From contig NW_006500337.1 of assembly GCF_000471905.2 (NCBI RefSeq), positions 3,710,473 to 3,774,472 on the forward strand: DNA of 64,000 nucleotides, written 5' to 3'. This document shows, in pieces, positions 35,405 through 48,679 of this stretch (positions are counted from its first letter, which is position 1; the number at the start of each line of letters is the position of its first letter). The position numbers were made by a program, and so were the translations under genes. The DNA comes from Amborella trichopoda (lineage: Eukaryota; Streptophyta; Magnoliopsida; Amborellales; Amborellaceae). The notes under the pieces were generated by a model. The model saw only the letters and a list, made by a program, of their open reading frames with translations, did no database searches and was not told the DNA's origin.

Positions 35405-35831
35405 TGAAACCATTACACGGGCTGAGTACTTAGCCCAAGTAGTTCAAAATACTGTAGCAGAAAAAAATGTTAAAAAAAGAAAAAAGAAAATATAAGTTTA
35501 AAGTAAGATTAAGCAAAATACATCTAAATGATGTTAAAAAAAGCAGTCAAGAAATAGATTTTGAAAAATTCATTTGTGTTTGGGGTATTTTTGAAATAAT
35601 TCAAAAAATGGAAAATTTTTAAGAAAGTATTTTTAAATAGAAAATATTAAAAAAATGTATCAGAAATAAAATCCTTAACATTTTAGAATTTTTTATGATT
35701 TTTTAAATTTTTTAAAATATCCTCGAGTGGGACATCCAACTCGGGGAAACTTGGGCTCACAAAGGTGGAAAGCTCGAGTACTCGGCCGGAGTACCCAAAA
35801 CTTCGACCAAGTAGTGAAACATTGATCTAAG
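35405..35831. mobile_element. Probable hAT-like MITE in the right arm
   Basis: This 0.43-kb block is absent from the left arm. Its ends (near cgtttgaaaccattacac and, reversed, caatgtttcactactt) and interior (gagtactcgg; ccaactcgggg) resemble the MITE at 39156. Confidence 0.45.
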
Positions 35832-36515
35832 GGTTGAGTCACCATGAATTTTTTTGGGTTTTTTAATTCTAGGGTTTCTCTAGCCTAAGGGATTTTTTCT
35901 GTAATTTCTGAATATTTTTCTAGGATTTTAGGTATTTATATTTAAGGGATTTTTCTAGGAATTAGTTATGAATCATGGGAGTCTAGACTAGGAATTAGTT
36001 AGGAATTGGGCACCAGTCGAATTGGGATTAGGAGTCCTAGATCTATCATTATGCTTGAAGGTTGACCGATCAAAAGATTCAATCTTCTATATGTTATAGG
36101 ATTCTTGAAACTCCCAAAAGCACCTTCTAGAACCAGAATTTGAAGTTAGGAAAATAGTGAGAAAGGCCCATCTGAAGTGTACAGAGCATGCAGTCCCATT
36201 CCTGGTCAGCAACTCATATTGCGTTGCTATCTCAGATTTGGCCCAAAATTTTCTGGGAGATGCCAAACAACTTTTTTATTCCTTTGTTGGTGGTATCATC
36301 TAATGTAATGTTGAGGTGTTTAGGGTGTTCTGATCTGGATTTTTTTGGGTGTTTCTATGTTGTCCTGAATAAATTTGAACTAGTAAGATATCTTCAAACA
36401 AATTCAGTTGATTTGATTAGATTTGGGTAGATTTAGTGGTTTTTCTAGAAATTATGGACTATTATTGGCTATAGTTTGCTAGGCTAGTATGATCCCTAAG
36501 GTTGAAGGTCATTGG

Positions 36516-37633
36516 TTTCTAGGAATTTAAGGTTTTTAAGAATTAAGAAAATTAGTCAATTTCAAATTGGGTGTCTACACTTCACAATTGCACCTCTTTG
36601 TCACATTGTGTCCTTCGAATAATAGGTGGGCAACAAAGAAGTATACTCCTACTTGTCAAATTTTGACGTTGCTGGCATTCCTAATACCAAATAATCAATG
36701 GGCACAACAGTCCATTTTTGGAGCATTCTTGAGAAACCAAGTTATCCCCCTCAGTCACCTAGGGCACTGTCATCCGAGGTTTTTGCAACCTGAGTTTTTT
36801 TTTGGATGTTTCACGTGGATTCACTATCGGACTCCGATTTGGATTTTCTGACCATCCCACTTAATATTAAGCTTTCAATTACTCAATTTTGAATTTGGCT
36901 ATTTCTCCTTTATTTCCTTTCCCTTTTTTACACCGTTTACATAGGAAGAGCTTCCTTCTACTGGGAAGGTCTCCCTAAAGGTTTTCAGCTCGTTCTTCAA
37001 GATTGTTAGACAAAGGTAGAACGCAGTGGGCTTTTAAACTCCTTCATTTTAGATAATCTTTTTTGAAATCCTAAAAACATGGAGGAATTTGGAAAGCAGA
37101 ACTAAGGGCTAGGTGTATGATTTTAACAAAGAAATTAAGATTTTGAAATTTGAAACTTTGAAAGGGAATGAAACTTTGAAAAATGACTAGATAAACCATG
37201 TACGTTCATGCAACCATGGAGCATTTATTTTTATTTTTTAAAATTTTTAGAAACGTTTTTAGAAAAAGAGTTTTGAAAGGATAATTTTTTTGAAAATGCT
37301 TTTAAAAAATATGGGTCTAACAGTTAATCACTTGTGACCTTTTTTGTGGACCTATGAGCTTGGCCAAATTTGATTGGTACATTCCGGACAAGGAATCATC
37401 AAGTATCCTTTGATCATTAAGTCTTAGTCCTTACGTTACAACCCAAACATGAGTTCTTCAAAGATGTTCGTATGGACCAGTTCCTTGAGAAATGGAATAC
37501 TACCCCTTTGTGCTTAACATCTCCTTGGATTTCCAGTTTCATTCATCTTTCAAATTTACTTAGAGAGTTCTTAACCATAATCTTTTAGATTGATGTCCCA
37601 TGATTGTTGAACTAGCATTCATTTGAAGCTTCT
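36516..37633. other. Unassigned stretch
   Basis: Short open frames only; none recognised. Probably old repeat sequence. Confidence 0.4.
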
Positions 37634-38222
37634 TGTTGGGTTTGGTGATAGCCAAATCACCATACTCATATTTTTCTTCTAAAGATTAAGAGTATTATGG
37701 TAAAATAAAAATAGATTTTCTTGGTAAGCAAGAAAATGATATCTATATAAGAGCCTCAATGAAAACATAATATCCTATCCTTTTGAGGGTCACCCCTTTG
37801 GGGGTTATGAGAATAGATATCCAATATGGAAATGAGTCTTCAAGGGAGAGATGGCCTCGGAGAGAGAGAGGTTGTATTCCCATGAATTTTAGGCTGGTTA
37901 AAGTTTCACTTTAAGAGAGATAAAGTCTCTCAGTCGCTCACAAAATTATCTTTCCATAAGCGGTATTGCGGTGAGAAAGAAGATATTGATCGACGATGTT
38001 GTAGAAGGGAAAATTGATAAAGAGTTTTTACCGATGTTTAGAGATAGGTATATCTCTTGTAACCCAAAACTGTAATTTTCATTGTGATAGTGGGTTTCAA
38101 CTGCCGAGGCTGTGGATGTAGCCCTATGGGGTATACTACGTAAATCTTGTGTTATTGTGCTGTAATTATGTGTATTGCCTTATTTCTAGCACTCGATTAT
38201 AGTTGTATTCATCTACTTCGCA
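37634..38222 (+). mobile_element. Probable solo LTR, copia-like
   Basis: It starts tgttgggtttggtgatag. Towards the end it has gatgtagccctatggggt followed by a cgtaaatcttgtg block, wording common near the 3' side of plant copia LTRs. No primer-binding site, internal region or second LTR is nearby. The end point is uncertain. No age can be judged without a partner. Confidence 0.45.
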
Positions 38223-39147
38223 TTTAGCCAATTATGTATACGATCTTGGGTGGGAACCCGGTATTTGAGATTCCTAGTTTCGCAAGCTAGAGGTTCTCAA
38301 AAACCCTACATTTCTAATATTTTTTATTTTTTTATTTTTGAGATATTGGACCCTCTTTTTTTTACTATCTGAAAATTATGAGCCATTTGTTTTTGCTTCC
38401 TTTCAGATTTCCAGCCCAATAAATTTTTTTCCCTTTTTACCACCCAAGATTCCCTTTGGAGTCTAGCCCTATTGAGTTTTTTTTTTTTCGTCCACCATGT
38501 GATTCGACTTTAACAGGTGGTTGAGACTTCTGACTCGACTTTGAGTAGCTTTTCGTTCTTTGCCTTCGTGCTTGAAGAGGGGCTTTCTTTTTTAAGTGGG
38601 TCTTCGAGATTCGATTCTTCATGCCACTAAGGGGGGTTTTTAATGAAATCTTGTAAAAGTGGTGATGGTGGCCTCCTTAGAATTTTATGCAATCTTGTAA
38701 AATTGGGCAACCTTGGTCTATCGGGCCTCCTTAAAGGGTGATTCAATTGGATCCTCTGGGCCTATTTTTTCATCTTAAGTAAGTGGGTCCTGCCTTAGCC
38801 CTATCTGGGCTGGGCCTAGGCTGACCGTATGGGGACTAGGGTTAGGCTAGGACCTGAGCCAGCTCAGGCCCCGTCCATTGCCTGGCATATATGGGAAAGA
38901 GAAAAATAAATAACATCCGTAAGAGTGGGTGGGGCACGGGTGGTTGGGGGGCCAAATGCTTCAACATAACATCTCACCTTTCATTTCTCACAGTTAATGT
39001 ATCATAAAAAAAACAACAAAAAAAAAAAATTTAAAAAAGAAGAAGAAGAAAAGGTTAGAAGATTTTGGGAGAGAATTTGCATTGCGAAACTTCTCTTACA
39101 CTCTAATTTCAGTCACGACAAAGGGTTTAGAGCGAGGGAATCAATAG
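38223..39147. other. Unassigned stretch
   Basis: No gene supported. Gly/Pro-poor short frames, a GC-richer patch at 38750-38900 and an A-rich tract near 39005-39050. Confidence 0.4.
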
Positions 39148-39155
39148 GATTGGAG

Positions 39156-39574
39156 CAGTTTTTTTAACCCGCCTCGGCCTTGGACTCACCTTAGCCCAAG
39201 ACGAGTTTAGCTTAGTTTGAGTAGTACACAAGGTCAAAAAAAGCCCTAAAAATTTAAAAATAAGTTTAGAAGAATTATTTGAAAATAAAATAAAAATTAT
39301 AAAAATGAAACAAACCAAAGGCAATATTAACGCTTCAAAAAGCTTAAAACTATATAAAACATGGATCTAGTTGAAGATATTTTAGAATAATTCAAGAATC
39401 GCAAATCAGTAAAAAATCTCAAGTATATACATAATTTTTATGTATTAATTCTATATTTTATATTTTTATGATTTTTATTTTTTATTTTTTAGTTGATGTA
39501 AGTTGGACCAAGTACTCAGCTCGATAAGGTGCGGAATTCGAATAACTCGAACTCAACTGAGTTTTCAATCATTG
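39156..39574. mobile_element. hAT-like MITE
   Basis: A perfect 8-bp duplication, gattggag, flanks it (39148-39155; 39575-39582). The ends are CAGTTTTTTTAACCCG and, reversed, CAATGATTGAAAACTC. No coding frame. Internal ctcgg/actcg motifs recall the subterminal parts of the larger hAT-like elements. Confidence 0.75.
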
Positions 39575-40034
39575 GATTGGAGAAGCAAGCTTGGATTTAC
39601 AGACTGATGTTGGCACTGTCGAGTCTAAAAATGGAGGTAAGGAGGTTATTATACCATGAATTTCAAGAAGGAGGGGTAGAATTCATGGGGAAGGCATAAG
39701 CACCAAAACCTGGTCCAACTCCACTTATGCCTCTTGAATGGAAGCCTAACAAGCTCCTTTTTAACAAAGAACCGGATTTCTGATGTGGATCCCAAATCCT
39801 TCTCTCTCTCTCTCTCCATTGAACATCTACAACTTCCATACATTTGATACACTGGATCTGAATAAAAAATAAATAAAAAACGTGGCCCAAGTCTCCATCA
39901 ACGTTGAAAAAAAAACCCAGATCAAGCTCTAGAACTTGGACCTGCTCGAGCTTAGGCCTTGGGCCACTTTGAGTGGTGAAAAAGGTGATAATAATATAAA
40001 AAAAGTTGAAAATAAAAAATTAGTAAAATCAAAG

Positions 40035-40425
40035 GGGTGTGGTTTGTATAGAGCCGAGGTTCTAAACAATCAAAGTAAAGCCCACCTTCAAATAGTGTCG
40101 AGAAATATGGTTTTAATACTGAAAATCTTTGTGATAGCCTTAAAATATATTTTCATCCTTAATTATAAAATTTAAAGCTTAAAAAATAGTGTAGATCGAG
40201 CAGATATACGATAACATAAAAATCGTGAAAAGTGACGGTCAAAAAATGCGTCATAAGATGCACTATTTTCAAAACTTGAAATCCATTTTTTTCTCATGTC
40301 CATGCATTTGGATGTCGAGATGATCTATTTGAGGATATTTGAGCATCAAAACAACCTTTTCTAGTGAGATTTTTTAGGTGGGCGCTAATTTGATTGTTTA
40401 AAGCCTCGGCTCTGTATAAACTTTT
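40035..40425 (+). mobile_element. MITE family B, copy 3
   Basis: Clear inverted ends: gtttgtatagagccgagg on the left and, reversed, agtttatacagagccgaggc on the right. The core is tggatgtcgagatgatcta. This is the best preserved copy. Confidence 0.82.
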
Positions 40426-40589
40426 TTCAAATCAAAATAAACTATAAAAAGTCCAAAAAGACAAAAAACCATAAAAGTAGTTTATATGAGGCCAAAGACT
40501 CATAAAAAAAGTGTAAAGCATCATCGAAGAATACTTTTGGCATAGGAAACCTCTACGGTGGCTCTAAAAATGAATAGACGGGGTTAGCA

Positions 40590-40875
40590 TGTGGCCAGCC
40601 CGCATATTTTAGAAACGTGGGCTTGACAATAGATATATTTTTTAAATATAATTTCATCCTAATTTTTAGAGAATATATAATCTTTAAAAAATCATGAATA
40701 TGAAAAAAAATTAAATTTGAAAATTAGAAATAATAATTATATTAAAAAAACATTTGGACCCTTAGTTACAACTGTTTTAGATGGACCAATTATTTGCATC
40801 CATCTCTAAGATATATGATTTATATCTTTGGACCGTATATTGTAAAAATGTGGTCCAGCCCGTAAGAAACAATTG
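40590..40875 (+). mobile_element. Hairpin MITE family A, copy 3
   Basis: Hairpins around ccagcccgcatattttagaa at the left and ggaccgtat...tgtggtcc at the right. Confidence 0.6.
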
Positions 40876-40929
40876 TTCAGAATAAATGTCTACCACTTAA
40901 TATGAAATTTGTTAACTCAAAAAATGGTG

Positions 40930-41310
40930 CAGTTTGGATAAGGATGAGACCCTAAACAATAAGATGCACTTTTAAATAGTATCGAAAGATGTTGTTTCAA
41001 TACTAAAAATCTTTGTGATGACTTGAAAATTTATTTTTATCTCTAGGTATGAAATTTAAAGTTTAAAAAATAGTGTAGATCGAGCATATTTATGAACACT
41101 TGAAAATCTTGAAAAGTAACCGTTTAGAAAATGCATTACAAGAAGTACTATTTTCAATACTTCAAATCAATTTTTCTCATGTCCTTACATCTTGAGGTTG
41201 AGATGATTAATGTGAGGACTTTTGGGTATCAAAACAACCTCTTCTAGTGAATTTTTAAGTTATGCCTTAATTTGATTGTTTAGGGCCTCACTCTTATATT
41301 AACTTTTTCC
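40930..41310 (+). mobile_element. MITE family B, copy 4
   Basis: Ends aggatgagaccctaaacaat and, reversed, aagagtgaggccctaaacaa. The core is diverged (ttgaggttgagatgattaa). Confidence 0.75.
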
Positions 41311-41319
41311 TTAAAAAAA

Positions 41320-41580
41320 TGGTATAAATCTTTCAGATCCATAAACACTTATTTTTAGGACAAAATAGACAGTGCAGATAACATGTTATAATATACACTA
41401 TTTTTGGGGCTTCAAACCTTTTTTTTTTTCACAGCCATAAAAGTAAAGGCAAGATGATCAATTTGAAAGTTTTCTGATGCTAGAACTGCAATTTTCACTG
41501 AGTTTTGAGGTGAAGCTTTACTTATTTTGATGGAGTTGTAGCTGGATCTAAATATATTTCCAAATAAAAAATACATATTT
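41320..41580 (+). mobile_element. MITE family B-like fragment
   Basis: Resembles the second half of family B, with gcaagatgatcaatttgaaa; truncated. Confidence 0.5.
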
Positions 41581-41689
41581 AGAAAAGATTGATTTATAGC
41601 TAGAAACCTTTTTTTAAAAAAAATGAAAAAATATAAAAAGTTAAAATTGTATATAAAATATTACATATATTATTTTGGAATTGTATACA

Positions 41690-41885
41690 ACGACAGCATT
41701 TACCTTTTGTATAGGGATGCCACAATTACTTACAACCATCTGATGTGAAATATGATAGCTTGGGTACGTCATAAAGTTTGAAGAATTCTTTTGAACTTTG
41801 AGCTTGGTCAATGAAATAAATGCAGCTACCCAATTTCACCTCTGATGGTGGAGATTAATTATGACCACCTTGTACAAAAAGTAAA
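41690..41885. repeat. Dispersed repeat D, copy 1
   Basis: Shares cagctacccaatttcac and gaccaccttgtac with 56330-56525. Nature unknown. Confidence 0.6.
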
Positions 41886-42539
41886 TAATTTTATTATATA
41901 CTTTCCCCATTATTTTTACTTTCCAAAGTTTGTACCCAAGTCCTTGGCTCGAAAAGGGGCTGAATATAATTTTCTGCAAGTGCGGCCATGATAGCATGAC
42001 ATTTAGATGAACATAATTTTTAGTAGAGCAGGTTAAGTATTTGATTGTCTAATTGAACCCATTTGGCTAAGTAACCAATTCCTTCATTTTTATTTTTTTC
42101 TCTTAGCGAACAGATTTTGGCTAAGTGATCAACTTCTCTTTTGTTTTTTGCCATTAATGTTCGGCTAAAATTGAAGAAAAAGTGATTTTGATAAATTTTG
42201 TTAATATTGAAGATGGAGGACATCAAACGGGAATAGGCTTATAACACTAGATGAAATAGGCTCTTACACAATGTTGAGAGATTTGATATTTTTTTTTTTT
42301 TTTTTTGACAATGACAATGTAATCAACTGTGTCTTAGAGCGCAATTGGTCCCCCTCCATCTCTCTATATGTATCTCAATGAGTAGAGTCACATTATTTTT
42401 GTACCCACTTCATGTGTTTCGTCCTTATTTTCATGTCATCCATCTCTCTATGTTTAAGGACCCATCTAGATGCGAAAATAGAAATCTCAAATATGGGCAT
42501 CCCACCAACCGACCAAGATCGTATACATAACTGGCTACA

Positions 42540-42960
42540 AACAAATTAGGTGAGTACAAATCATAAAGATTAAAAATAAATAAAGTGAAAGTAGAGAACT
42601 CATTATAAAAGCACAATACTTACATGCTTCACCTAAAGGGGCTGTACACATGACAAACATCAATCCACTATTCAAATTAGATTATGAGGTTACAAAGTTC
42701 GTACATTTTGAAACATAGAAATTACCTCTATGACCCTCGACAATGCCTTATGATCATCTACCTCCCTTAATATGATCTCCCTACCGAACATAAACCTCTG
42801 ATTACAATTGTTGAGCCACTAACAGTATGAGAACCATGAGAGCACTTGATACTTTCTCTCATTAAAAGTGTGTATCACACAAAAATATCTATAGGAACTC
42901 CCTTTTTATAGGGGACCGACCTATCTCTACTGAAGGCTCTCTCTATTGGAATTGGAGAGG
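42540..42960 (-). mobile_element. Possible LTR fragment (pair with 45380)
   Basis: Shares an acaatactta..tg.ttcac..aaaggggct pattern and a downstream ccctcga.aatgc block with 45380-45620. Similar wording is common in plant LTRs. No internal region is attached. Confidence 0.35.
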
Positions 42961-43188
42961 CTACATGTCAATAAGTGATTTCTGTGGGGTGGGGATGTTA
43001 CAATTAATGTCCACAATATTCTCCATTTTGATAGCAAAATCATCTGCTAACCATATCAACATCCATTGAGTAGCACAACGATTGCTACCTTTTTATCAAA
43101 CTTTCTATTTGTTATTTTTGTTAAAAATAGTTGTACTCATATTTCTCATTCTCAAACTAAATACTCACATACTTTACCATGTGTTTGT

Positions 43189-45180
43189 TGGGTTTATGTG
43201 GCCTTTAAAAGCCTTATGAGAGCTTGTATAAGCATTGTATATAATGAAACATAAACTCAGTGGGAATGTGGTTTTCTTGTGGACCATACTAGGTCGATAC
43301 AATTTGCCGATGCTCGGATTAGGCTTGATGTGCTAAGCCAATCGAGTTGGAAAACCCAAGATTCTTGAGCATAGAGATGAAATCGAGGAGGGTATAGTGA
43401 GTTAGCCCTTGATGAGGTTGGAGTATGCTCGGATGAGAGCCGATGGATTGTGTGACCCTTGTTTGTGATAAGTAGTCTATAGAAACATGACTAAAACCTC
43501 ATCGTTGTATCATCACACGACATGTACATAGATAGTCGTACTGAGATAGTAATCCACCATTGAGGGTGACGCGTGTAATGTGCAAGAGTTTACCAATAGA
43601 ATTACGGTTGCATCATAGTTTGGTGGATCACGGTTTGTCTCTAGGTGAGAACTTGAAATTCACATAATGAGATTATGTCCCATAGCCCATTGATTGACTT
43701 TGACGATCTAATCATAAGCCCTGCAGTAGATTGTGAGTCATGAGAACTGCTAGGTCAGTTTGAGAAAGCTAATATGGATCGTGGTCTACAGTTGAATATG
43801 GAGTGCTCCTATGCATTGATTAAATCCTAGACCTATTCGGATTTATGTTATCTGATTTTTGTAATGTTTATTAAAATGTTTAAGAATCTTTTGACATTTT
43901 AATTTTGTAATTTGAATTTATAAATCAAGAGAAATTCATTTCTAAAGTTTCAAATAAACTAAGAGATTTGAAAAATCTAAAAATCAATTTTTATTGTTTC
44001 TAAAATATATGGGACCCTCTATAATTATTAGGGCCCATTTAAATCACATGGGACAATTGGGTGGGGCCCATGAGTGGCCACCAAAGGGTGGCACGCCCCA
44101 CCCATAGGGGATTGCATTTTCTTGCTAAATATTGTGAGAGACATCTCATGCTAGTTAGCATTCTTTTTGTGGAGAGAAGCTTGCTTGCAATAAAGGAATG
44201 AAATATGTTATTTTAGAAAATCTTGAGAATTAGGAAGATTTGATTGAGAAATAAGGAATAAATATTTACGATTAGAGAAAGTATTTGATAGGAATATATT
44301 TAGGAATGGGAGGATAATGTTCTAGCACATTTCGTAGCATCTTGATGATGAATCTAGGGAATAAATGACTCACATCTCTCACCCCATAAGTCTTCTTAGA
44401 TTGACGGTCAAGATTTGCTCCTACAATTTTATGACAAACCCTAATACATGAAAAATCTATAAAAATGACTACTTTCCTCCCTTGTTTCTACACCTCTTAC
44501 TAACTCTCTCTTCTCTCTAAAGTAGAATCTCTCTTTAGCCTCTCTAAGGGGCATGCCCCACATAGGTTACTCTCTCTCTCCAAGAAACCTAAGGGGTCAC
44601 GCCTCACCTTAGCCTACCTCTCTCTCTCTCACAAACTATCCTAAAGGGGGCACGCTCAAGCTAGGTTAGGTCAAGCTTGAATCTCTCTCATGGGTTCTAA
44701 ATCAAGCTATGTTTTTGTTATATGATTTTGTGGGCAACAAAGGGATCATCATTAGCTAGTAGTTTTCTCTCTCTTTTCTTGATTTCTATCTCTCATAAGG
44801 ATCATGCCAAGGGGCTTGAATTAGGCCTAAACATTGAGGCTTTAGGGGGGTGGCTATAGGGATCCATGAGCATTGATTAGGTTTTGCCATAAGAAGGAGA
44901 AATCAAGAGACGGATTAAAGATCCCGAGCACCATCGGATGGAGGAGACTCGGCGTAGGTGTACTAAACCTGGTTGAGGTAATCTTCGGCACTTTCTTTTG
45001 TTTATTCTATATTTATTTATTATATCTTTTATTTTCAAGCATAGGCTGTGTCTTTTCTTTGTTAATGAAATGTGTGGTTTTGAATGGCTTCAGTTCTTGA
45101 TATCCTATTCTATTATTTTATTTTATTTTATTTTATTTGAAGTTATTATATTGTAAAATGACTACTTGTAAGTGATCTAG
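43189..45180. other. Unassigned repeat-like stretch
   Basis: Begins tgttgggtttatgtggcc, contains ct-rich tracts (44500-44650) and repeated ggggcatgcccca/gggtcacgcct phrases. No coding frame is supported; an LTR-type origin is possible. Confidence 0.3.
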
Positions 45181-45379
45181 ACCATGAAGAGAAGAAAAGA
45201 ATTGAAAACGAAATAAAAAAGAATTATTATATACTCCGGCTAGATCACATGAGTCCTTGCATTGTTTTTCCTGATTAGAACGCATCTTATGCTTTGGTAC
45301 CACCTGTTAAGTTTCTATGACTCGCTTAAATGCAACAAAAATATCTTCTTATATCAGGATCCCCCTAAGTTTGTGTAAA

Positions 45380-45780
45380 TAACTAGTTGGCCCAAATAGG
45401 AGAGTACAAACCGCAATAAATTATATAAATAAGCAAAACCAATCAGCACACCATATGACTACAATACTTATGTGGTTCACGCCGAAAGGGGCTATTTTCA
45501 CAAGCATGGTATACATAGGTCTACCATTTCGATTCGATACTAAGTTCGAAGCTTTTAGGACACAAAGCTACGTTTTTAACCCTTGATAATACGACCATTT
45601 CCCTTAGCTTGCTCTTTCGACCAGCCAAAAACATCAATCACACCTCTTGCTCCCATTTTCAAACCAATACAGGGAGGATTTCTCTCAGAGGCCAGCTTCC
45701 TCCTTCCTAAAGGCCTAAACCCTTATGTTTGGAAGCCCAATCTCTGTCTGCATCACTTGTATGCTTAGAGTTATTATTAT
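45380..45780 (-). mobile_element. Possible LTR fragment (pair with 42540)
   Basis: Has acttatgtggttcacgccg and aaaggggct. Ends next to a tta trinucleotide run at 45769-45788. Confidence 0.35.
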
Positions 45781-45799
45781 TATTATTATTGATAATTCA

Positions 45800-46735
45800 C
45801 TGGGTAAGAAGACTGCCCCTGCCTCTGTCTCTTCTTATTTTTCATATATTTGGCGACCCTCAAATTGTCTTTCTCATCTCATATGTAGGATGAAACCAAA
45901 AAGCATGCCTCTCTACATTATGAAACCAAAGGCATAAGATATATCTCCCTACATGCAAAAATCCAAACAGATGCATCAAGGGATATTTATTATCTCAAGA
46001 CCCTACTTTAGTTGGTTCTGGCTTACCAAAATTTATGAAGCTCATGTAACGGAGGTATTTCTATGAGGTGGATTTTGCCTATAATTGCACATATTATATT
46101 TCATTCCAATTTTTCAAATCTCTTTCATGTTATTTTTCAAAAACATCTCATTTGAATAAAGCAAATTTTCAAAACCCGGATCTGTGGGGTGGATCGTTCA
46201 CCTGTAAATCCGTATTGGATTGCTGATCCAAATCGGTTTTGAATCAATCTGAATCGATGATCCAAATAAAAATTAAAATAAAAGTTATATCATGTAGGGA
46301 TTTAGAGGGGACTTAAAAAAAATATTAATTTTTTTAAAAATATATATATAAATGGGTTTTAGGTGGAAAACAGACCCGTAGCCATATCATCTCGAGCCCA
46401 GTTTGGGCTCTGACTGATTCTCATTCAAATTAATAATTCCTCTGAAAAATCACCCGAATTTAAAACATCTCTTTCTCTCTCACCCATGTCTCTCTCACCA
46501 TTTGACAGCATTTTTTTCATACCTTGTGTGGTAGATAAAATGTCACAGTTCTTTTTGGTTGAGGATCCACCAAGCTGCCACGACATATGCTCCTCACCAC
46601 CCTTCAATTTTTTTTTATGATGCTTTAGATAGGGAGACACAGCCAATCGCTAGCTTTAATTGATAAATAGTTAAGATTGACTTCTTTCACCCTTTTAAAA
46701 TGAAGTTAATAAAATAAGGATGAAATTTAATTAGG
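45800..46735. other. Unassigned stretch
   Basis: No gene or element end supported. A short ctctctctcaccc tract lies at 46470-46500. Confidence 0.4.
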
Positions 46736-47080
46736 CCTAGGTTTTATGAAAATAGAATAAAATCTAATATCAAATTGTGGTTAAAAAGCATTTTCGGCAA
46801 TATAAATCTCCATCATGGTTTTAAAATCAATTTTCAATACCGAGAATAAAATTTGAAGCTTAAAAAATGGTACAGATCTTGCGGTATGTGAACACTTTTA
46901 GGACAAAATGAACAGTCTAGATAACTTGCTACAATATACACTATTTTTAGAGCTTGAATTTAAATTTTTTCACAACCATGACGTTCAAGCCTAGATGATC
47001 CACATAAATCTTTTCCAATACTTGAATTATAATTTTTTATGATTTATAGGGTGAGGCATTACTTTTTCCAATAAATAATT
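46736..47080 (+). mobile_element. MITE family B-like, degraded copy
   Basis: Carries the family wording gaacactt..ggacaaaatgaaca and gttcaagcctagatgatcca, in the same direction as the other copies. Confidence 0.5.
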
Positions 47081-47291
47081 CAGGCTCAAAAAATTTACTA
47101 TTTTGAGTTTATTTTATTTTATTTTTATTATTTTTTTATTTTTTTTTGAGAATCCTATCTTGAGAGTTTTCTTGCTGCCTAACCTTCTCTCTCACAAAAT
47201 TATAGTTATTTCTTTGTTCCATCATCATAGTGGGGTTGTTTCATTATTCTTAATGTTGTCCTACTCTTCATTTTGTTGGGGCAATTTTCTT

Positions 47292-48679
47292 GGACCGTTT
47301 GGAAATCTGGAAATATATTGTTTGTGAATGTATATTATTGGCATAATACATTACTGCGTAATATATTACTTGCAAATGGATTGTCACTGTTTGGATAGTA
47401 TTTAGATGCAAATTGGGAAATACATTTCTAGTGTTAGGCTAACTCTCAAAGAAATATGGGAAATGCATTACCAACAAATATGAAAAATACAGTTGTGTTT
47501 GGCTAACATGATTACACTTTGCTTTCAACATGATAAGTCATTGGAATAATATGACTGAAATAACATAATTTTATTATGATAAGCCTTATTTTTATTTATT
47601 TTTTATAGAAGTCTTTCAAATGTCTCGCTATATATAATTTCAAATAGCCAATAAATTTATGATACCAAAATCAAAATATTTATGGTATAAGTTAAAAAAT
47701 GGGAAGAAGTTTAATTAGTAAACGAGAAGGTTTGGTAATTGCAGTATAAAATTTTGAAGCACTGAATGAGACTAAAGATGCATCTTATTTAAATTGAGTT
47801 TTTACTGATATCTTATGACGATTATGTTGTGTGAAATTTTTTATTATGATTGTGTTTTGTAATTTCTCATCTATTATCAATTATTATTTTTATTTTTAAA
47901 TGAGCTGATGGCTTAAATGAGGGCTACAACCCAAATTGGGAATCGAGGGATGTAAAAAAAAATTTATTATGAATAGAGTAGACACTTGTCCCTCATCCAG
48001 TTCTACACTTATTCAAATCAATTTAAATTCCCTTACTTTCACTTACCCATTATTAAAAAAATTTGTTTTTATATGAGAGTAAGATGAGTGCTACAATCCA
48101 AATTGGGGATAGAGGGATGTAGAATTTTTTTGTTTTTATATGAGAGATAGATGAGGGTTACAATCCAAATTGGGGATAGAAAGATGTAGAAATTTTTTTA
48201 TTATGATTACAGTAGAAAATTGTTCCTCATTAAGTTCATATAGTTGTTCAAATCAATTTAGATTACCCTTTCCACATCCCTAATGTCACTTTTTATTTAC
48301 CTTAATAATTATACAATACCACATCCCTAATGTCACTTTTTATTTACCTTAATAATTATACAATACCACATAGACTAGGGAAATGTTTTTTTCTACCTAC
48401 CTTAATAATTATACAATACAATATAGACAAGGGAAATATTTCGTTTAAACAAGATAGGGTCGAGAGAGGCGAGCTAAAGATTTTCAAAGATTAACCGTGT
48501 AATATATTTTTTACCCCTCACAGCGCGTAATGGATTTACCCATTTCTTTTTGGAAAATCTCGGCTTGTGTAATTTCTTTCTATTTCCTTATTATTCAAGT
48601 GTACCCAAATAGTAAAAATGTCATATTTCCTTGTAATCTATTCTCGCATAATAAATTTTCAGGTACTCAAACAACCCCT
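47292..48679. mobile_element. Non-autonomous DNA element, copy 2
   Basis: Ends ggaccgtttgg and, reversed, gaggggttgtttgagtacc. Shares its interior with 24695-25918. Inside are two short tandem duplications, about 72 bp near 48064-48200 and 47 bp at 48272-48365. No transposase seen. Confidence 0.62.

Larger units (their letters stand above)
32632..36515. repeat. Large inverted repeat, arms about 1.2 kb
   Basis: The left arm (32632-33572 and 34670-34920) pairs with the right arm (34995-35404 and 35832-36515) around an axis near 34955. Matching pairs include gggtagtttagtga (reversed left) with gggtagatttagtgg; gtcccggacatc with ccaggacatcc; and catcttcttatacattgta with its reverse near 35030. 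The left arm is interrupted by an RTE LINE (33577-34612), the right by a 0.43-kb insertion (35405-35831). No coding frame is visible in the arms. It may be two copies of one repeat head to head or a foldback element. Confidence 0.7.
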
